A stretch of 38,317 bases of DNA, from IMG/VR virus record IMGVR_UViG_3300015366_000306, positions 1-38,317 of that record; one strand, 5' to 3'. How positions within the stretch are numbered: position 1 is the stretch's first letter; each line of letters begins with the position of its first letter. This stretch comes from a virus. The position numbers were made by a program, and so were the translations under genes. Below are positions 8,314 through 16,900 of the stretch, piece after piece. Under the pieces are notes generated by a model. It was not told the DNA's origin. It was given only the letters and a program-made list of their open reading frames with translations, and made no database searches.

Positions 8314-10202
8314 TGCCAGCCAAATCCGCAGCACAAGAAAGGCTCATGCAGGGCGTTGCCCATAATCCAGAATTTGCGCGGAAGGTGGGCATTCCACAGC
8401 GCGTGGGTAAGGAATTTGTGGATGATCAGTCACTGCTGACCCCACGGGTTGAGGCGGCATCAATTGCGCCTTCCGGATCCGGTGGCCGTGCGGCGGGAAT
8501 CATGTTCCTGACGGATTCCGGCGAAACTTTGTTATTGCGTAGGGGTGACGGCGGGGACTATCCCAACACGTTTGGGCTGGCCGGTGGCCATCAAGAGCAT
8601 GGCGAGACGCTGGAGCAGTGCGCAAGGCGGGAGGCCGAAGAAGAAACCGGCATGAAGTATTCCGGCAAGCTGGAGCTGATACAGGACAACGGCCAATTTG
8701 CGACCTATCTGGCACGGATCCCTGAACAGTTCCCAGTCCATTTGTGCGATGAATCCACCGGCTATGTCTGGTGCAAACCGTCCGAAGCACCGCAACCGCT
8801 GCATCCGGCCATGAATGTGACGCTACGGGTGGCCAGCGCACAAACCGAATATGACGTTGCCCAATTGATGGCTGAAGGGCTGCTGTCATCACCACAGGTG
8901 TACGCCAACATGCACCTGCTGGCGTTGCGGATCACCGGAACAGGGTTGGCATACCGCAGTGCCATTGGCGAACACGTTTGGCGGGACGCGTCCCTGTACC
9001 TGAATGATGAATTTTTGAAGCGTTGCAACGGTCTAATGGTCATCATGGATCACCCTGAAGGATCCATCCTGACCGGCGAGGAATTCAAGAAACGTGCGAT
9101 TGGCGCGGTCATGCTGCCATACATCCGAGGGGATGAAGTCTGGGGAATCGCACGGATCTATGATGAAGAGGCAATGAATGAGATTTGCGAAGGCGAAATC
9201 TCAACGAGTCCGAGCGTAGTGTTTGACGATACAGCCGAAAACACCACGCTCAAAACAGAGGAAGGCGAACCGCTCTTGATAGAAGGCAAAGCGTTCCTAC
9301 TAGATCACATTGCCATTGTGACCAAAGAAAGAGGGTCACGGGGCGTGTGGGACAAAGGCGGTGCGCCAACAGGCGTTGAACTTAATAACCCAGAGGTAAT
9401 TCCCATGACCGATGCAGTAGCAAAGGCAGATGCGGCCAGCGATAAGCTGGATCAGCTGCTTTCCCTAATGACCAAGATCAGTGCGCGTGTAGATGCACTG
9501 GAAAACATGCCAGCAGCACCGCTAGTCAAAGCTGCTGACAAAAAGCACGATGACGATGATTCAGCCCATCATGAAGTCAAAGAAGACGATGAAGAGGCCG
9601 GTTCTGAAGTCAAAATGGACGATGAAGAAGCGTTCGACCATCACATGAGCAAGGCCGCCGGTCACCATCTGCTGAAGGCCGCCGACAAAAAGCGGAAAGA
9701 TGCCGAAGGATCCAATCCGGTGGAAAATGCACTTGAAGGCGAACATGCCGGTGAAATGCGTCCCGATGACGATGATCTGGCCGCCGAAAAGGAAGACGAA
9801 AAACATGCCCGTATGGACGATTACCGCGCAAAGGCAGATTCAGTTCTGGCCGCGTTCGGCAAATCAGCCAGCCGCCCATTGCAGGGCGAAGGCGTGACCG
9901 CATACCGCAAGCGTTTACTGCGCGGTTTGCAGGGTTACAGCGATGCATACAAGGGCGTGAATCTGCGTTCTATCAGCGATGCCAAGTTGCTGGAAATTGC
10001 TGAAAAGCAGATCTACGCAGATGCAATGGTTGCTGCCAAGTCGCCAGTTGCTTACGGTGATGCCCTAGTGGAACACCGCACAACTGACCGTGCTGGCCGC
10101 ACCATCAGCACATTCACGGGTAAGGTCAGCGCATGGTTGGATCAATTCAAAGTTGAACCAATGCGTGTGGTTGAATTCCGTACCCACAACGTCAACCGTT
10201 AA
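8313..10202 (+). CDS. DUF3008-like / Nudix hydrolase / DUF2213 prohead maturation protein with scaffold tail
   Basis: A 629-aa multidomain fusion. Residues 1-38 (MPAKSAAQERLMQG ... GIPQRVGKEF) match the short DUF3008-like peptide common in phages. Residues about 55-165 are a Nudix hydrolase with a complete Nudix box: G92, E98, R106-E107, E110-E111, G113. Such enzymes cleave nucleoside diphosphates linked to another group. Residues about 180-365 resemble DUF2213 (VIMDHPEGSILTGEEF; STSPSV), a family in prohead-protease position. From 365 on there is a coiled, acidic, scaffold-like tail with a DDDD/EDDEEA-rich middle. ATG 8313 overlaps the MuF stop (TAATG). The capsid genes follow directly. The substrate of the Nudix domain is unknown. 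Confidence 0.9.
   Translation: MPAKSAAQERLMQGVAHNPEFARKVGIPQRVGKEFVDDQSLLTPRVEAASIAPSGSGGRAAGIMFLTDSGETLLLRRGDGGDYPNTFGLAGGHQEHGETLEQCARREAEEETGMKYSGKLELIQDNGQFATYLARIPEQFPVHLCDESTGYVWCKPSEAPQPLHPAMNVTLRVASAQTEYDVAQLMAEGLLSSPQVYANMHLLALRITGTGLAYRSAIGEHVWRDASLYLNDEFLKRCNGLMVIMDHPEGSILTGEEFKKRAIGAVMLPYIRGDEVWGIARIYDEEAMNEICEGEISTSPSVVFDDTAENTTLKTEEGEPLLIEGKAFLLDHIAIVTKERGSRGVWDKGGAPTGVELNNPEVIPMTDAVAKADAASDKLDQLLSLMTKISARVDALENMPAAPLVKAADKKHDDDDSAHHEVKEDDEEAGSEVKMDDEEAFDHHMSKAAGHHLLKAADKKRKDAEGSNPVENALEGEHAGEMRPDDDDLAAEKEDEKHARMDDYRAKADSVLAAFGKSASRPLQGEGVTAYRKRLLRGLQGYSDAYKGVNLRSISDAKLLEIAEKQIYADAMVAAKSPVAYGDALVEHRTTDRAGRTISTFTGKVSAWLDQFKVEPMRVVEFRTHNVNR
9405..10202 (+). CDS. Nested in-frame scaffold protein (alternative internal start)
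   Basis: Inside the maturation fusion, in the same frame, GAGGTAATTCCC precedes ATG 9405. This is a stronger ribosome site than that of the parent gene. The product (265 aa, starting MTDAVAKADAAS) would be the helical, acidic C-terminal part alone: a coiled coil LDQLLSLMTKISARVDALE, an acidic middle, then a folded end. This mirrors the lambda C/Nu3 arrangement, in which the protease gene contains the scaffold gene. Translation from this start is inferred from the sequence only. Confidence 0.5.
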   Translation: MTDAVAKADAASDKLDQLLSLMTKISARVDALENMPAAPLVKAADKKHDDDDSAHHEVKEDDEEAGSEVKMDDEEAFDHHMSKAAGHHLLKAADKKRKDAEGSNPVENALEGEHAGEMRPDDDDLAAEKEDEKHARMDDYRAKADSVLAAFGKSASRPLQGEGVTAYRKRLLRGLQGYSDAYKGVNLRSISDAKLLEIAEKQIYADAMVAAKSPVAYGDALVEHRTTDRAGRTISTFTGKVSAWLDQFKVEPMRVVEFRTHNVNR

Positions 10203-10227
10203 TCCATTCACTTGAAGGTAAATTGAA

Positions 10228-10839
10228 ATGTCGAATTCCATTTCTTTGAACCCTATGGCGACAACCACCGCTTCCGGCTTATTTGCCGTGAATTCCGGTG
10301 GTTTCACACAGGGCGATGCGCAGGATGATCCTGCTGTCAAATTTGCATTGTGCGGTGGCGTTTGGGCTACTGACAACACATCACCAGTTTGGGGCGGTAT
10401 GCCCATCGTGGAAACAATTCCGCTGGATTCAGCCGGTAACAACGTAGGATTGGGCGCACCAATCTATGCCGCTGCTGCTGACTATGATCCAACCGGCATT
10501 TGCGTTTTCAATCAAGCATTCGGTGGCATTACTACCCCGCAAAGCAATGCTCCGTTGTTTTCTGGCGGCATGAGCGTGAATTACTACCGTTTTGGCAGTG
10601 GCGCACGCATTCCGCTTCCAATCAATCCAGCTTTGACCCTTCAGGGTGAAACAATTGCATCAGCCCCGCTATATTGGGACTTTGTGAACAATTGGATCAC
10701 AGGCACTGGCACGACTACCGCATTCCCAGTGAAAATCCTGAAAATCACCCTGACAAATAACCTGTTGGTTTCATACGACAGCGTTACAGGCAACGCCAAC
10801 TGGACAAACACGGGCGCACTTGCTCTGTGCTTGATCTAA
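10228..10839 (+). CDS. Probable head decoration / capsid-associated protein
   Basis: A 203-aa beta-rich protein, Gly/Thr/Asn-rich, with no membrane segment or enzymatic motif. Position between the maturation/scaffold gene and the major capsid gene is where cement proteins are usually encoded. The ribosome site is GAAGGTAAATTGAA before ATG 10228. It has the look of the capsid-stabilising proteins that accompany DUF2184 capsids, but I cannot identify a family by motif. A structural role is likely and the exact role uncertain. Confidence 0.7.
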   Translation: MSNSISLNPMATTTASGLFAVNSGGFTQGDAQDDPAVKFALCGGVWATDNTSPVWGGMPIVETIPLDSAGNNVGLGAPIYAAAADYDPTGICVFNQAFGGITTPQSNAPLFSGGMSVNYYRFGSGARIPLPINPALTLQGETIASAPLYWDFVNNWITGTGTTTAFPVKILKITLTNNLLVSYDSVTGNANWTNTGALALCLI

Positions 10840-10855
10840 TCCGAGGTAAAAAACA

Positions 10856-11881
10856 ATGAGTGCATTTGCCCCTAGTTACGTCACCGTAAATCCAAACTAC
10901 ATGCTGCCTGAGTTGATCATGCAGTACAGTTTGGCTTCCGGTGCCTTTTCCACTTTGGCATCGGAAAATCCAATGCCACGGCTTGGAGAATCAGATCTGT
11001 ACGTGTATGCAAAGAAAGTACAGCTGACAACCCAAGTTGCCGCCAACCAATCAACCGCCAACCAGCTGCCAAGTGCATCAGTGATTCCATCAATGATCAG
11101 CACCGCAACGTACCGGTTGCAGACTCGCGCTCAATATGACGGCTTTGATGAATCAGCCGCCAGCCATTGGAACATTGCACTTCCGGAGGCCATGCGTTTG
11201 GCTGCCCGTCAGGGCATTGCGCAGCAGTTGCGTAATGCACTGCTGTACGGATTCAATCCGGCCAACGGTGAAGGGCTTCTGACTTCAGCAGGTACGAACG
11301 TCAATCTGGGATCAGATTCCAACGGCAACACAACGTACTCCACATGGGATTCCGGCCAATTGGCGCAGTTCCTGCTGAACCTTATTGGTAGCCTGAAAAC
11401 CAGTACCTTGCAGATTGGCCAGCCACTCCGCTTGGTATTCTTGGCTCCGCAGCGTTTCATCAGCCAGATCAGCTATTCAGGCGTTGTTAGCCTGACCCAG
11501 TTCCAGCGCGTAGGTGCTGGCGTTGAGACAGCTGCCGGACTGATTGAGACGGTGGCAAAGTGGGCTGGCGGCGATACGGTGGAATTTGCCGTAGACGATA
11601 CCCTGATTGGTCAGGGTGCCGGTGGTACTGACGCAATCCTGTTGGTTGCACCTGAACTGAAGGTTCCAAAGGCAAACAGCGTGGTTAATACCAACGCATT
11701 TGCGACACTGGCACCAAACATTCAGGCAACCAGCTTGATGCTGTGCGATATGGCTGCTCCGCGTGAAATCCCCACTCCGCTGCCGGATGGTGCGATTACC
11801 ACGCTGTTCACGCTCCGTTCGACTTCTGGCTGGGCAATCCGTCCGGAAGCTGTCACGGTTCTGTCAGCTCAGTACGCTTGA
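10856..11881 (+). CDS. Major capsid protein (DUF2184-like)
   Basis: The 341-aa length is typical of a HK97-fold capsid protein. The composition matches the DUF2184 major capsid group: N-terminal arm (SAFAPSYVTVNPNYMLPEL), a long helix region with ARQGIAQQLRNALLYGFNPANGEGLL, and C-terminal WAIRPEAVTVLSAQYA. The ribosome site CCGAGGTAAAAAACA is strong. A terminator-like hairpin follows the stop, as is common after major capsid genes. The region is notable for lacking the GGATCC palindrome that is frequent elsewhere. Confidence 0.85.
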   Translation: MSAFAPSYVTVNPNYMLPELIMQYSLASGAFSTLASENPMPRLGESDLYVYAKKVQLTTQVAANQSTANQLPSASVIPSMISTATYRLQTRAQYDGFDESAASHWNIALPEAMRLAARQGIAQQLRNALLYGFNPANGEGLLTSAGTNVNLGSDSNGNTTYSTWDSGQLAQFLLNLIGSLKTSTLQIGQPLRLVFLAPQRFISQISYSGVVSLTQFQRVGAGVETAAGLIETVAKWAGGDTVEFAVDDTLIGQGAGGTDAILLVAPELKVPKANSVVNTNAFATLAPNIQATSLMLCDMAAPREIPTPLPDGAITTLFTLRSTSGWAIRPEAVTVLSAQYA

Positions 11882-11891
11882 TGTAACATGG

Positions 11892-11920
11892 CCGTCCCTG
11901 AAATATGGGACGGTCTTTCT
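11892..11920 (+). terminator. Terminator-like hairpin after the major capsid gene
   Basis: CCGTCCC (11892-11898) and GGGACGG (11907-11913) form a perfect 7-bp stem with an 8-nt loop, followed by TCTTTCT. This is a moderately good rho-independent terminator. It lies 11 nt after the capsid stop and would let capsid mRNA exceed that of the downstream connector genes. Confidence 0.6.
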
Positions 11921-11933
11921 ATCGGGGAAATTT

Positions 11934-12440
11934 ATGAGTCATCAACTTTACATTGCAAATTGTTCCAAATCGGATTTTTTGTTCACTTACATGCTGGTGG
12001 AAAATCCGCGTCCTTTCCATCACAAAATCAGAGCAGGTTCGCAAATTTGCCTGAGTTTGGATCAGGCTGACACCGAGCAGATCATCAAGCAGCATTCCAT
12101 TTATGGGATGCAGCCAGCCAACAACGTCAAAAAAGGTTTTTCAGGTCTTGCCTATGCCCATAAGCCAATTTCGGTGGAGGCAATTCAGGCCGGTATCAGC
12201 CAGAAGGATCAGGAAAACATTGAGCGTGCGTTAGAAACCCGAAAAAACACTGCTGCCGCCACAGATCACATCTTGCAGGAAAAGGCGCGTGAATTCGGAT
12301 CCAGACAAACCGCACCGCTGGAAATTGAGGTGGTGGAGGAAAAGCGGAACCCAACCGATGAAGGCACCGGATTCAGCGAAACCATCACCGTGGTCAAACA
12401 AGGTCTTGAGCCAACCGGCAAAAAAGGCAAGAAAAGGTAA
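11934..12440 (+). CDS. Hypothetical head protein
   Basis: A 168-aa protein starting MSHQLYIANCSKSDF. The N-terminal half is compact (YMLVENPRPFHHKIRAGSQICL) and the C-terminal half is charged helix ending in a Lys-rich tail (TGKKGKKR). ATG 11934 after ATCGGGGAAATTT is chosen because upstream codons overlap the capsid gene and the terminator-like hairpin. No family is recognised. Position between capsid and head-tail connector genes suggests a virion or assembly role. Confidence 0.7.
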   Translation: MSHQLYIANCSKSDFLFTYMLVENPRPFHHKIRAGSQICLSLDQADTEQIIKQHSIYGMQPANNVKKGFSGLAYAHKPISVEAIQAGISQKDQENIERALETRKNTAAATDHILQEKAREFGSRQTAPLEIEVVEEKRNPTDEGTGFSETITVVKQGLEPTGKKGKKR

Positions 12441-12449
12441 AGCAGACAG

Positions 12450-12896
12450 ATGGATACCACGCCAACGCTACTTGGATTCATTGCATTTTGCCGAACCGTT
12501 GTCGGCATTCCTGAAGCTGTCATGGCAGATGATGATGCAGGCTTCCAAGTGGCATTGGACTATTCCATTGAATGGATCCCGCTGAACCTGAATGTGTACA
12601 GCAAATCCTTGTACACGGCTGCCGTCTATAACTGGGGGGCATCAAACCTGATCCAGTATCAGCAAGATCCGTCCGGCCAAGTATTTTTCACCAATGCCAG
12701 AAATTCATTTGGGGTCAGCAATTTCATGGCGGGGGTGATCAGTTCCGCGTCCAATGAAGCAACCAGCCAATCCATGACCATCGGGAAAGGGCTTCAGGAT
12801 CTGTCCTTGATAGATCTGCAACGGGTTAAGGATCCATATGGCAGGCAGGCATTGGCCATCCTTCAGCAGCTGGGGACACTCTGGGGCTTGTCTTGA
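12450..12896 (+). CDS. Probable head-tail connector protein
   Basis: A 148-aa protein with a pattern common in myovirus and siphovirus connectors: an N-terminal helical part, then YTAAVYNWGASNLIQY, FTNARNSFGV and MTIGKGLQDLSLIDLQR. It resembles DUF4054-type adaptor proteins of the head-completion region. It lies between capsid and tail genes and its stop overlaps the TTG start of the next gene. Assignment is by position and pattern, not by a catalytic motif. Confidence 0.68.
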   Translation: MDTTPTLLGFIAFCRTVVGIPEAVMADDDAGFQVALDYSIEWIPLNLNVYSKSLYTAAVYNWGASNLIQYQQDPSGQVFFTNARNSFGVSNFMAGVISSASNEATSQSMTIGKGLQDLSLIDLQRVKDPYGRQALAILQQLGTLWGLS

Positions 12897-13312
12897 AGCT
12901 CAACCTTGGGGTCAATGACGTTCTTGAGGTGGTCAACAAAAGCGAACCGCCCAAACCACTGTATGACGTTGCTCTAGCACTTGAATCGAAATACGGGGTC
13001 TTTTCCAAATTTGCCGAAATCCACCATGATGATATTGAGTCAGAATTGGTGAAAAGCGTGAATGGCCAGCTGGCAAACATTCTGGCCGGTCAGCCAGCCG
13101 GAAACCCGTTTCAGGAAGGGCTGGAGAAAATCGAAAACCAATTTCAGGAGTTTTTGACGCTTGAAGAGCTGGCGGGGGTATCGGCTGGGGTGCCAACCAA
13201 GATGGCGGCTGAAGGCAGGAGCAGAATCAAGGGCGCGAAGCGGCGTGGACAATCCTTTGTGGACACTGGTACGCTCCGGACGCATTTGCGGATCTGGATA
13301 AGCGATACATAA
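12893..13312 (+). CDS. Probable head-tail joining / tail completion protein
   Basis: A 139-aa protein starting at a TTG that overlaps the previous stop (TTGA), with GGGG 7 nt upstream. It is helical and charged and ends in GQSFVDTGTLRTHLRIWIS. The phrase VDTGTLR...I is seen in phage tail-completion and neck proteins, which are placed on the virion between connector and tail. The next gene starts immediately after its stop. No other domain can be named. Confidence 0.62.
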   Translation: MKLNLGVNDVLEVVNKSEPPKPLYDVALALESKYGVFSKFAEIHHDDIESELVKSVNGQLANILAGQPAGNPFQEGLEKIENQFQEFLTLEELAGVSAGVPTKMAAEGRSRIKGAKRRGQSFVDTGTLRTHLRIWISDT

Positions 13313-14377
13313 ATGGCAACCATCACAGAGGCCAGCCAGCAATCGGGTTCATCCGATAAGGCCGCCGGTCTAATTGGCGCGATTGCCCTGATTTCAGGGG
13401 AGCAAACCTATACGTTTGATTTATACAAACGGGTTGTGCTGCCGCTGGACGGATACGTGTTTTGGATCAAAGCCACTGAACTGCCAAATTACATTGGCCG
13501 CAAGGGACTGAGCGCACTGTACAAACGAACCATGTTCGGCACAACCCTATACGATGCACTTTCTTTGGAAGTTGAACTGACCCCTGAACAGATGCAGCGG
13601 TATTCCTTCAGCATCAACGGAAGCCTGCACCTATCGCAAGAAATCAGTCAGGATCCGGATACTACTTACGTAAACCAGCAGATTTCATTCACGACCAAGA
13701 CTCAAATCAATCCGTTTGAATCGGTTGCGCCCAATGAAATGTACATTGTGACCATTCCAAATGGCGCACGGGTGGCGTTCGGCAACCAGAACAACAGATA
13801 TTCACTGGCTGGACTTTGGCATTACCACGGCAAAGCTGTGTACAGCACGATGGCAACCCAGATTGTTGACAACGTGGCCAAGATCCAGCCCAACCAGCAA
13901 ATTGTTTCCAACAGCTTGCCATATTGGTTGGCACTGTCCACGCCAAGCATTCCGGTGTATCCATCGTTTTTGTCACCAAAAAACCTGACACCGCCATATG
14001 TAACGGCAGACATTAAGCAAACAGAAGGGATAGCGGGGTATCCTTTGTACAATGACAACCTTGATCAAGGCCAGCTTGTCACTGATACAATCGAATTCAC
14101 CATGTATGGCTTGAACAATGACGCTGCACTGGATTTCCAGTTGGCGGTTTTGTCCAACTCAGAAAATGGAGAATACGGGATCCAAAATGTTCCCGTTCCG
14201 GTAGACGTAAAGGTAAACCAAACTGAATTTCAGGTCATTGCCCAAAAGAAAACAATGACCGTTCAGGTTGATTATTACCAATACAGAACAAGGCAATTTG
14301 CACGGCGGCTGATCACCAAGGCCACTATCAAGTTGACCCCGATTCCCCACAACTTTCCCGTTCCAATCATTGTTTGA
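13313..14377 (+). CDS. Structural protein of the neck/tail region, unknown family
   Basis: A 354-aa beta-rich protein (ALISGEQTYTFDLYKRVVLPLDGYVFW near the start; SFSINGSLHLSQE near 100). The mix of short beta strands, no signal peptide and no enzyme motif suggests a virion component. It sits directly before the sheath gene and abuts the previous stop. Homologous-looking proteins occur in DUF3383-type myophages, but I cannot give a specific role. A neck or tail-terminator function is possible. Confidence 0.7.
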   Translation: MATITEASQQSGSSDKAAGLIGAIALISGEQTYTFDLYKRVVLPLDGYVFWIKATELPNYIGRKGLSALYKRTMFGTTLYDALSLEVELTPEQMQRYSFSINGSLHLSQEISQDPDTTYVNQQISFTTKTQINPFESVAPNEMYIVTIPNGARVAFGNQNNRYSLAGLWHYHGKAVYSTMATQIVDNVAKIQPNQQIVSNSLPYWLALSTPSIPVYPSFLSPKNLTPPYVTADIKQTEGIAGYPLYNDNLDQGQLVTDTIEFTMYGLNNDAALDFQLAVLSNSENGEYGIQNVPVPVDVKVNQTEFQVIAQKKTMTVQVDYYQYRTRQFARRLITKATIKLTPIPHNFPVPIIV

Positions 14378-14385
14378 GGTCAATC

Positions 14386-14682
14386 ATGGCAATTACACAA
14401 CCCGCATACGTGGCACTTCCATACAACACGCGTTCACGACTGAATATCAGTGCTGATACAGTCATCAAGGCAAGCAAAGGCTATATTGCCGTAGTCAATG
14501 TTCTGGTGGCCGGTGCTGCCGGTGAGATTCATGATTGCGCTACCGTTGCCGCTGCTGCAAATGCAAACAGAGTTGCCGCTATTCCGGCAACAGTCGGAAT
14601 CCATGTCCTGAATTTCCCATGCGCAAACGGCATTGTTTACAAAGTCGGTGCGGGACAGGTCATTTCTGTTTCGTATCTGTAA
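14386..14682 (+). CDS. Small beta-rich virion protein
   Basis: 98 aa from ATG 14386, preceded by GAGGTCAATC. The ATG is preferred over an upstream TTG at 14374, which overlaps the preceding gene. The pattern (ISADTVIKASKGYIAVVNVLVAG ... IHDCATVAAAANANRVAAIP) is a small Ig- or cement-like domain found repeatedly in phage structural operons. Its role is probably virion decoration or a neck adaptor. Confidence 0.65.
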   Translation: MAITQPAYVALPYNTRSRLNISADTVIKASKGYIAVVNVLVAGAAGEIHDCATVAAAANANRVAAIPATVGIHVLNFPCANGIVYKVGAGQVISVSYL

Positions 14683-14706
14683 TCCGTCCAAACAGAGGGC
14701 GTTCAC

Positions 14707-15852
14707 ATGGTTCAAATTGTTAATGTACAGGTATCGCAGCAAGTTGCCAGTACGCCATCTGTTTTGCAGAAAACAGGCGCGTTTGTCACTCAAGGCGGTA
14801 CAAATACCACCCAATACACGGCAACCTTTCTGACTTCATTGGCTGATCTATCAGCTATTGTTGCCAGCAATGCCGCCGGTTTGGAACTTCAGGCGATGGC
14901 CAACACGTTCTTTGCTCAAGGAACAAACCAAGGGGTTTATGTTCTTGAAGTAGGGACTGACGGCACGCCTACACCAGCAGAGGGCGTTGCCACTCTGTCC
15001 AACTACATCACAAATTTGGCAGGAACTGGAGCTGGCACGCTTGATTACAAGCCAAGGTTCTATGCCTATCTTGTACCGGCTGAATGGAACACTGAATCAA
15101 CATTCAGGGCATTGGTCAATGAGCATTCATCGCCAACGTCACAGATGTATTTCTATGTAACCACCACAATCAGCACATATACGTCATGGGAAGTTCTGGG
15201 AGCTAAAGGCGCGTTTTGCGTTCTGCAATCAGAAAGCGCACCAAGCACAGAGTTTGATGCGGCTGCATTCTTCCATGTGGCTTTGTCATATAGTCCAAAT
15301 TCATCGAATTTGGTATCCCCAATGGCATGGTCATACCTGTACGGGGTCACCGCGTACACTCAGCTAACCGCAACCCAGCAGATTACTTTGCTGAATGCCG
15401 GTATGAACTGGGTTGGCACGGGTGCAGAGGGCGGCATTTCCAATAAGCTGGTTGTTGGCGGCCAGTTCATGGATGTGAACGTATCCAACCCGCAGGGCGG
15501 CAACCCGTTCAATTACTGGTATGCAGTCGATTGGCTGTCCATCAATTGCGAACTGTATTTGGCTGCCGCAGTGATCAATGGATCCAACAATCCACAATCA
15601 CCGCTGTACTACAATCAGAACGGCATCAACAGATTGCGAAGCACGGCGCAAAGCGTGGTGGATAACGGCATCAGCTTTGGCATGATTCTGTCGCCAGCAA
15701 CGGTTCAGGCGGTTCCATTCAATACCTACGTTGAACAGAACCCAAGTGACTATGCAATTGGCCACTACAATGGTCTGTCATTAACTTTCGTACCGGCGCG
15801 TGGATTCCAAGAAATTACGATCTACCTGACCGCTTCCAACATTCCAGTTTGA
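14707..15852 (+). CDS. Tail sheath protein (DUF3383-like)
   Basis: A 381-aa contractile sheath candidate. It resembles the DUF3383 family of myophage sheaths: N-terminal strand (VQIVNVQVSQQVASTPS), FLTSLADLSAIVASNAAGLELQAMANTFFAQ, and a C-terminal domain ending FVPARGFQEITIYLTASNIPV. The ribosome site is GAGGGCGTTCAC. The tube gene follows 10 nt later, the usual sheath-tube order. Its presence is the main reason for calling the tail contractile. Confidence 0.85.
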   Translation: MVQIVNVQVSQQVASTPSVLQKTGAFVTQGGTNTTQYTATFLTSLADLSAIVASNAAGLELQAMANTFFAQGTNQGVYVLEVGTDGTPTPAEGVATLSNYITNLAGTGAGTLDYKPRFYAYLVPAEWNTESTFRALVNEHSSPTSQMYFYVTTTISTYTSWEVLGAKGAFCVLQSESAPSTEFDAAAFFHVALSYSPNSSNLVSPMAWSYLYGVTAYTQLTATQQITLLNAGMNWVGTGAEGGISNKLVVGGQFMDVNVSNPQGGNPFNYWYAVDWLSINCELYLAAAVINGSNNPQSPLYYNQNGINRLRSTAQSVVDNGISFGMILSPATVQAVPFNTYVEQNPSDYAIGHYNGLSLTFVPARGFQEITIYLTASNIPV

Positions 15853-15862
15853 GGTCTAAACA

Positions 15863-16327
15863 ATGTCAAACCCATTAGTCAGACAAGGGACATTGAACCG
15901 GATCCGTGGCAGCGTAATCATTGCCACGTATCCGCAGCTAAATGTTACCGCTCCGTATCTTGGCAAGGAGGGCATCAGCTTCCAGCTTGAAGGTGAGGCT
16001 TCTTTGTTGCTTGGAACCATGACCGGTGCTGTTACAAGTCCGGAACCATACCAGTATGCAACGGTCACCATTCATTTGCTAAAAACGCAAAATTTGGCAA
16101 TGCTTTATCAGGATCAGATGCTTCTGACCACCAACCTGAATGTTGTGGAAGTAATTCCGGACGTTGATGTTGGCCTGCTGAACACTGGCGGCCTAAATCC
16201 ATATCTTCTGCAAAATGCAGTCATTTCAAGCGTTCAGGAAATGTCATTCAATGGCACAAACGCTGAAATGATTGTTCGCATACGCGGAACAATCATCCAG
16301 AATGCAGCACTGTATGTTTCAGGATAA
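15863..16327 (+). CDS. Tail tube protein (DUF3277-like)
   Basis: A 154-aa beta-rich protein following the sheath. It contains GTLNRIRGSVIIATYPQLNVTAPYLGK and ends GTIIQNAALYVSG. It resembles the small DUF3277-type tube proteins of simple myophages, which polymerise into the inner tube around the tape measure. The ribosome site GAGGTCTAAACA is good. The assembly chaperone gene follows, which fits. Confidence 0.8.
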   Translation: MSNPLVRQGTLNRIRGSVIIATYPQLNVTAPYLGKEGISFQLEGEASLLLGTMTGAVTSPEPYQYATVTIHLLKTQNLAMLYQDQMLLTTNLNVVEVIPDVDVGLLNTGGLNPYLLQNAVISSVQEMSFNGTNAEMIVRIRGTIIQNAALYVSG

Positions 16328-16330
16328 CGC

Positions 16331-16900
16331 ATGAGAATCGACCAAAAGCTGAACTTTGTCTTTCCAATTGAAACCCCTAAAAACGGGGTTGCATACGTCT
16401 ATTCATTGCCCGTTAGCAGAAATGTTTTTGAGCAATTTTATGGAATCCTTGGAAAGGTATTTACTCAATGCTTTTATGACGAAGATCCAAAGCACGTTGC
16501 GCTGACAGCCCCGCAAATTGCCTATCCTGCACTGAAAACCATTTCGGCGCAGGCAGGCAAATGGGAGGCGGTACAGGCCGGATTGATCAATGAAATCATC
16601 CGGCTGACTACCGTAATGTATGTTGGTGAAAATGGCTGGGAAACTTTGCCAATGGACATTGTGACCAAGCGCGGCATCTTTGATGAAGATTGTGAAGCGG
16701 AGGTTTTAAGTGCGCTGGTTTTTTTTACGTCAATTTCCAAGGTTGCACCGAAGCAGCTGGCTGGGACTTTCTTGGAAATGGCGGGTTCCCTGAGAAACTG
16801 GCAGTTCACATCCTTGGGATGTACGGAGTTCAAGAATTCTTTGCCGACATTGACAGATCTGCCAGATACGACAATGAATCAGTCACAGGTTATTTCCTGA
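16331..16900 (+). CDS. Tail assembly chaperone (G-like)
   Basis: 189 aa, between tube and tape measure, which is the standard place for the chaperone pair that wraps the tape measure during tail assembly. The protein is helical (FEQFYGILGKVFTQCFYDEDPK; LAGTFLEMAGSLRNWQF) and ends with the pattern TSLGCTEFKNSLPTLTD, typical of this family. A T8 run at 16719-16726 and an open -1 frame from 16696 suggest a ribosomal frameshift that makes a longer G-T form. The exact shift site is uncertain. Confidence 0.8.
   Translation: MRIDQKLNFVFPIETPKNGVAYVYSLPVSRNVFEQFYGILGKVFTQCFYDEDPKHVALTAPQIAYPALKTISAQAGKWEAVQAGLINEIIRLTTVMYVGENGWETLPMDIVTKRGIFDEDCEAEVLSALVFFTSISKVAPKQLAGTFLEMAGSLRNWQFTSLGCTEFKNSLPTLTDLPDTTMNQSQVIS
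16719..16726 (+). promoter_or_regulatory. Candidate -1 ribosomal frameshift slippery site
   Basis: A run of eight T lies in the chaperone frame as GTT TTT TTT ACG, which satisfies the T TTT TTT slippery heptamer. The -1 frame is open from 16696 to the stop at 17022. Slipping here would give about 230 residues ending AAKMRSFF. An alternative is a shift nearer 16811, which would keep more of the chaperone C-terminus. Confidence 0.42.
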
